Positions 62,124 through 64,000 of a stretch of DNA of 64,000 nucleotides are shown in pieces. Source of the stretch: Paraeggerthella hominis. GTDB taxonomy: Bacteria > Actinomycetota > Coriobacteriia > Coriobacteriales > Eggerthellaceae. The first letter of the stretch is position 1; every line of letters starts with the position of its first letter. A program made the position numbers and the translations under genes. Below the pieces are notes generated by a model, which was not told the origin of the DNA, did no database searches, and worked only from the letters and a program-made list of their open reading frames with translations. The DNA lies in NCBI RefSeq assembly GCF_021044775.1, contig NZ_JAJNOQ010000007.1, positions 62,001 through 126,000 on the forward strand. The letters are read 5' to 3'.

Positions 62124-64000
62124 TTACTCGTTGGACTTGAGGCTTTCGACCATGTCGATGCGAGCTAGTTTGCCGCGCATAGCCAGCATGACCAGCAACG
62201 TGAACAGCATGGTGAGCAAAAACGCCCACAAGAAGCTCAGCGCATGGATGGTGCGCCCGAACATCACCTGGTCCACCTCGGCCGTCACCACGACGAAGCC
62301 CTCCATCCACACGCCGAGCACCAAGCCGACCGCGCAGCCGATGGCGGCCAGCAAAAACGTCTCGCGGAAGATGTAGGCGTTCATTTCGCGCGGGGTGAAT
62401 CCGAGCACTTTGAGCGTGGCGATCTCTCGCATGCGCTCGGTGATGTTGATGTTCGTGAGGTTGTACAGCACGATGAACGCCAACGCGGCGGCGGCCACCA
62501 CCAGCACCACGACGATCATGTTCACGCTCGAGAGCATGTCGTGGTACGCGTCGATGGTCTCGTCGTTGCTGGCCACCGTCTTCACGCCGTCGGTCGCTTG
62601 CAGCGTTTCAACCAGGTCCGCGCGCGCCGAAGAATCCGTGGACGCGATGGTCAGAACCGTCGAGAACGCAGGGGCCTCCCCCGTCAGGCGCTCGTAGAGC
62701 TTCGGGCCCATGAACGCGTAGTTGTACACGTAGTTTTCCACCACGCCGGTAACCGTAGCCTCGTACGACGTGTTGGTAGCGTTGCCGATGGCGTCCTGCT
62801 CGGTCAGCGTGACCGTATCGCCCACCGAAACCCCCAGTTCGCCCGCCAGCTTCTCGGCCAGCAGCAAGCCGTCGTCGGCAAGCTCGACCGGATGATGGCC
62901 CACGCGCGTGCGCAGATCGAAGAACTGCCGGAACGAGCCCGGATCTTGAGGGACTACCAGCTCTATGTGCGCGTCGGACTTACCGGGCCCGCTTGCCAAC
63001 AGGTTTTGGCGGTTCACCGCAGTGTGCCCGCTTGCCAAGCGCGAATCGTCCAGCACGGTGTCTACGGTCTGGCGGCTTTCCTTCGACGCGTCGTCATCGA
63101 GCGTGATGGTCACGTTGTACTTGGTCAGATCGCGGAACTGCTTGTCGATGATGTCGTTGATGGCATCGGACAAGCCCAGGCCCGTCAACAGGAGCGCCGT
63201 GCATCCCGCAATACCGATCACCGTCATGATGAAGCGTTTCTTGTAGCGAAAAAGGTTGCGGAACGTCACCTTCCACGTAAACGAAAGGCGCTTCCACAGC
63301 GGAGTCGCCCGTTCGAGCAGGATGCGCTTGCCGGCCTTCGGAGCGCGCGGCAACATGAGCAAAGCAGGGCGCTCGCGCAGCGTCGCGGCCGCAGCCGCCA
63401 GCGTAGCCAGCAGCGTGACTCCAACGCCCATGCCGGCGGACAGCAGCGCGAAGAAGGGGTCGATCGGAAGCGGGAACGGCAGGTTGGGCACGAAGTAGAT
63501 GATGCCGTAAGCCCTCATGATGACCGCCGGCAGCACCTGCGACAGCACCGCGATGCCCACGAGGCTGCCCGCGCCGCTGGCCACCGCCGCATAGACCAGG
63601 TACTTCCCCGCGATTCGCGTTCGCCGGTACCCCAGCGCCTTGAACGTGCCGATCAGCGCGCGCTCCTCCTCCACCATGCGCGTCATGGTGGTAAGGGCCA
63701 CCAGCGCAGCCACCAAGAAGAAGATGAAGGGGAACACCTGCGCGATGCTGTCCACGCGGTTCGCGTCGGCTTCGAAGCTGGCAACGCCGTAGTTCGCGTC
63801 GCGATCCATGACCATCCACTCGGGAGCAGCCAGGTCGTCGATCTGCTTTTGGGCCTTGTTCAGCTGGCTCTCGGCATCGGCCAGCTTGTCGCTCACCTCG
63901 GTTTTCTGTCGTTCGTACTCGGCAAGGCCGCTCTGGTAATCAGCTTTGCCCTGCTCAAGCTGGCTGCGACCGCTTTTCAGCTGGGCGGCAGCCGCCTCAA
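62124..64000 (-). CDS. FtsX-like ABC transporter permease, N-terminus beyond the window
   Basis: The C-terminal 624 residues or so of a permease; the frame stays open through 64000, so the start is outside. It begins within an Asp/Gln/Leu-rich coiled coil, followed by a membrane block with an FtsX domain (VFPFIFFLVAALVALTTMTR, EEERALIGTFKALGYRR), an extracytoplasmic MacB-like domain (about 300 residues) and a second FtsX domain (LTNINITERMREIATLKVLG). It is the type of macrolide/lipoprotein or cell-wall exporter; its ATPase is not in the window. An internal GTG at 63896 is unlikely to be the true start. Confidence 0.9.
   Translation of the reverse strand, partial: EAAAAQLKSGRSQLEQGKADYQSGLAEYERQKTEVSDKLADAESQLNKAQKQIDDLAAPEWMVMDRDANYGVASFEADANRVDSIAQVFPFIFFLVAALVALTTMTRMVEEERALIGTFKALGYRRTRIAGKYLVYAAVASGAGSLVGIAVLSQVLPAVIMRAYGIIYFVPNLPFPLPIDPFFALLSAGMGVGVTLLATLAAAAATLRERPALLMLPRAPKAGKRILLERATPLWKRLSFTWKVTFRNLFRYKKRFIMTVIGIAGCTALLLTGLGLSDAINDIIDKQFRDLTKYNVTITLDDDASKESRQTVDTVLDDSRLASGHTAVNRQNLLASGPGKSDAHIELVVPQDPGSFRQFFDLRTRVGHHPVELADDGLLLAEKLAGELGVSVGDTVTLTEQDAIGNATNTSYEATVTGVVENYVYNYAFMGPKLYERLTGEAPAFSTVLTIASTDSSARADLVETLQATDGVKTVASNDETIDAYHDMLSSVNMIVVVLVVAAAALAFIVLYNLTNINITERMREIATLKVLGFTPREMNAYIFRETFLLAAIGCAVGLVLGVWMEGFVVVTAEVDQVMFGRTIHALSFLWAFLLTMLFTLLVMLAMRGKLARIDMVESLKSNE

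Overview
The window is a stretch of high-GC bacterial chromosome with dense protein coding and short spacers. The gene content points to the class Coriobacteriia, most likely an anaerobic gut Eggerthellaceae. The indicators are two Tat-exported, lipoprotein-like flavin reductases, each beside a membrane-bound LuxR regulator (a hallmark of Eggerthella and relatives), a DUF1254/DUF1214 protein, a pyruvate:ferredoxin oxidoreductase and several Tat lipoproteins. The genus cannot be fixed from the sequence alone.

Layout. 0-5 kb: an ATP-grasp ligase coupled to a membrane LuxR regulator, then a flavin reductase. 5-8.7 kb: map, a DUF1254 protein, and an SPFH protein followed by a small ribbon-helix-helix protein. 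8.7-13.3 kb, minus strand: a translation block reading tRNA-Tyr, tRNA-Thr, tRNA-Met, tuf, rpmG, tRNA-Trp, secE, nusG, rplK, rplA, driven at its head by a near-consensus promoter. 13.3-24 kb: a DNA glycosylase, a PEBP protein, an NlpC/P60 hydrolase, a PutP-type symporter, an aspartate aminotransferase, a lipase, and a second flavin reductase divergent from a second membrane LuxR. 24-27.7 kb: pyruvate:ferredoxin oxidoreductase.

28-37 kb: an Opp-type ABC importer with a fused permease-ATPase subunit, an orphan Vsr endonuclease, then a plus-strand run of solute-binding lipoprotein, NanA-like aldolase, ROK kinase and NanE epimerase. NagA and NagB lie at 43-45 kb. Together these give a complete predicted route from external sialic acid to fructose-6-phosphate, with an importer architecture resembling the Sat/Sia sialic acid transporters. 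That is notable in a lineage usually considered asaccharolytic.

37-43 kb: a divergent locus I cannot match to a described system. On one strand are a taurine/nitrate-type ABC importer and a Crp/Fnr regulator. On the other is a translationally coupled trio: a HypB-like GTPase with two CxxC motifs, an ABC ATPase without a permease, and a binding-protein-like protein without a signal peptide. This is my best candidate for something undescribed.

45-58 kb: a large membrane protein, adk, then secY through rplB in spc/S10 order on the minus strand. The cluster begins at rplB from its own perfect-spacing promoter; rpsJ-rplC-rplD-rplW are not upstream, and map-infA-rpsM are not downstream of adk. 58-64 kb: an EAL-type phosphodiesterase with a degenerate GGDEF domain, a divergent trigger factor, and the C-terminal part of an FtsX-like permease cut by the window edge.

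Non-coding spacers carry unusual structures: a 35-bp dispersed repeat also found in an inverted REPIN-like pair, a 153-bp element with terminal inverted repeats, a 51-bp inverted repeat beside a 15-bp GCATGC tandem array, and a heavily structured spacer between rplO and rpmD. All coordinates, motifs and repeats were read by eye; no database search was run.
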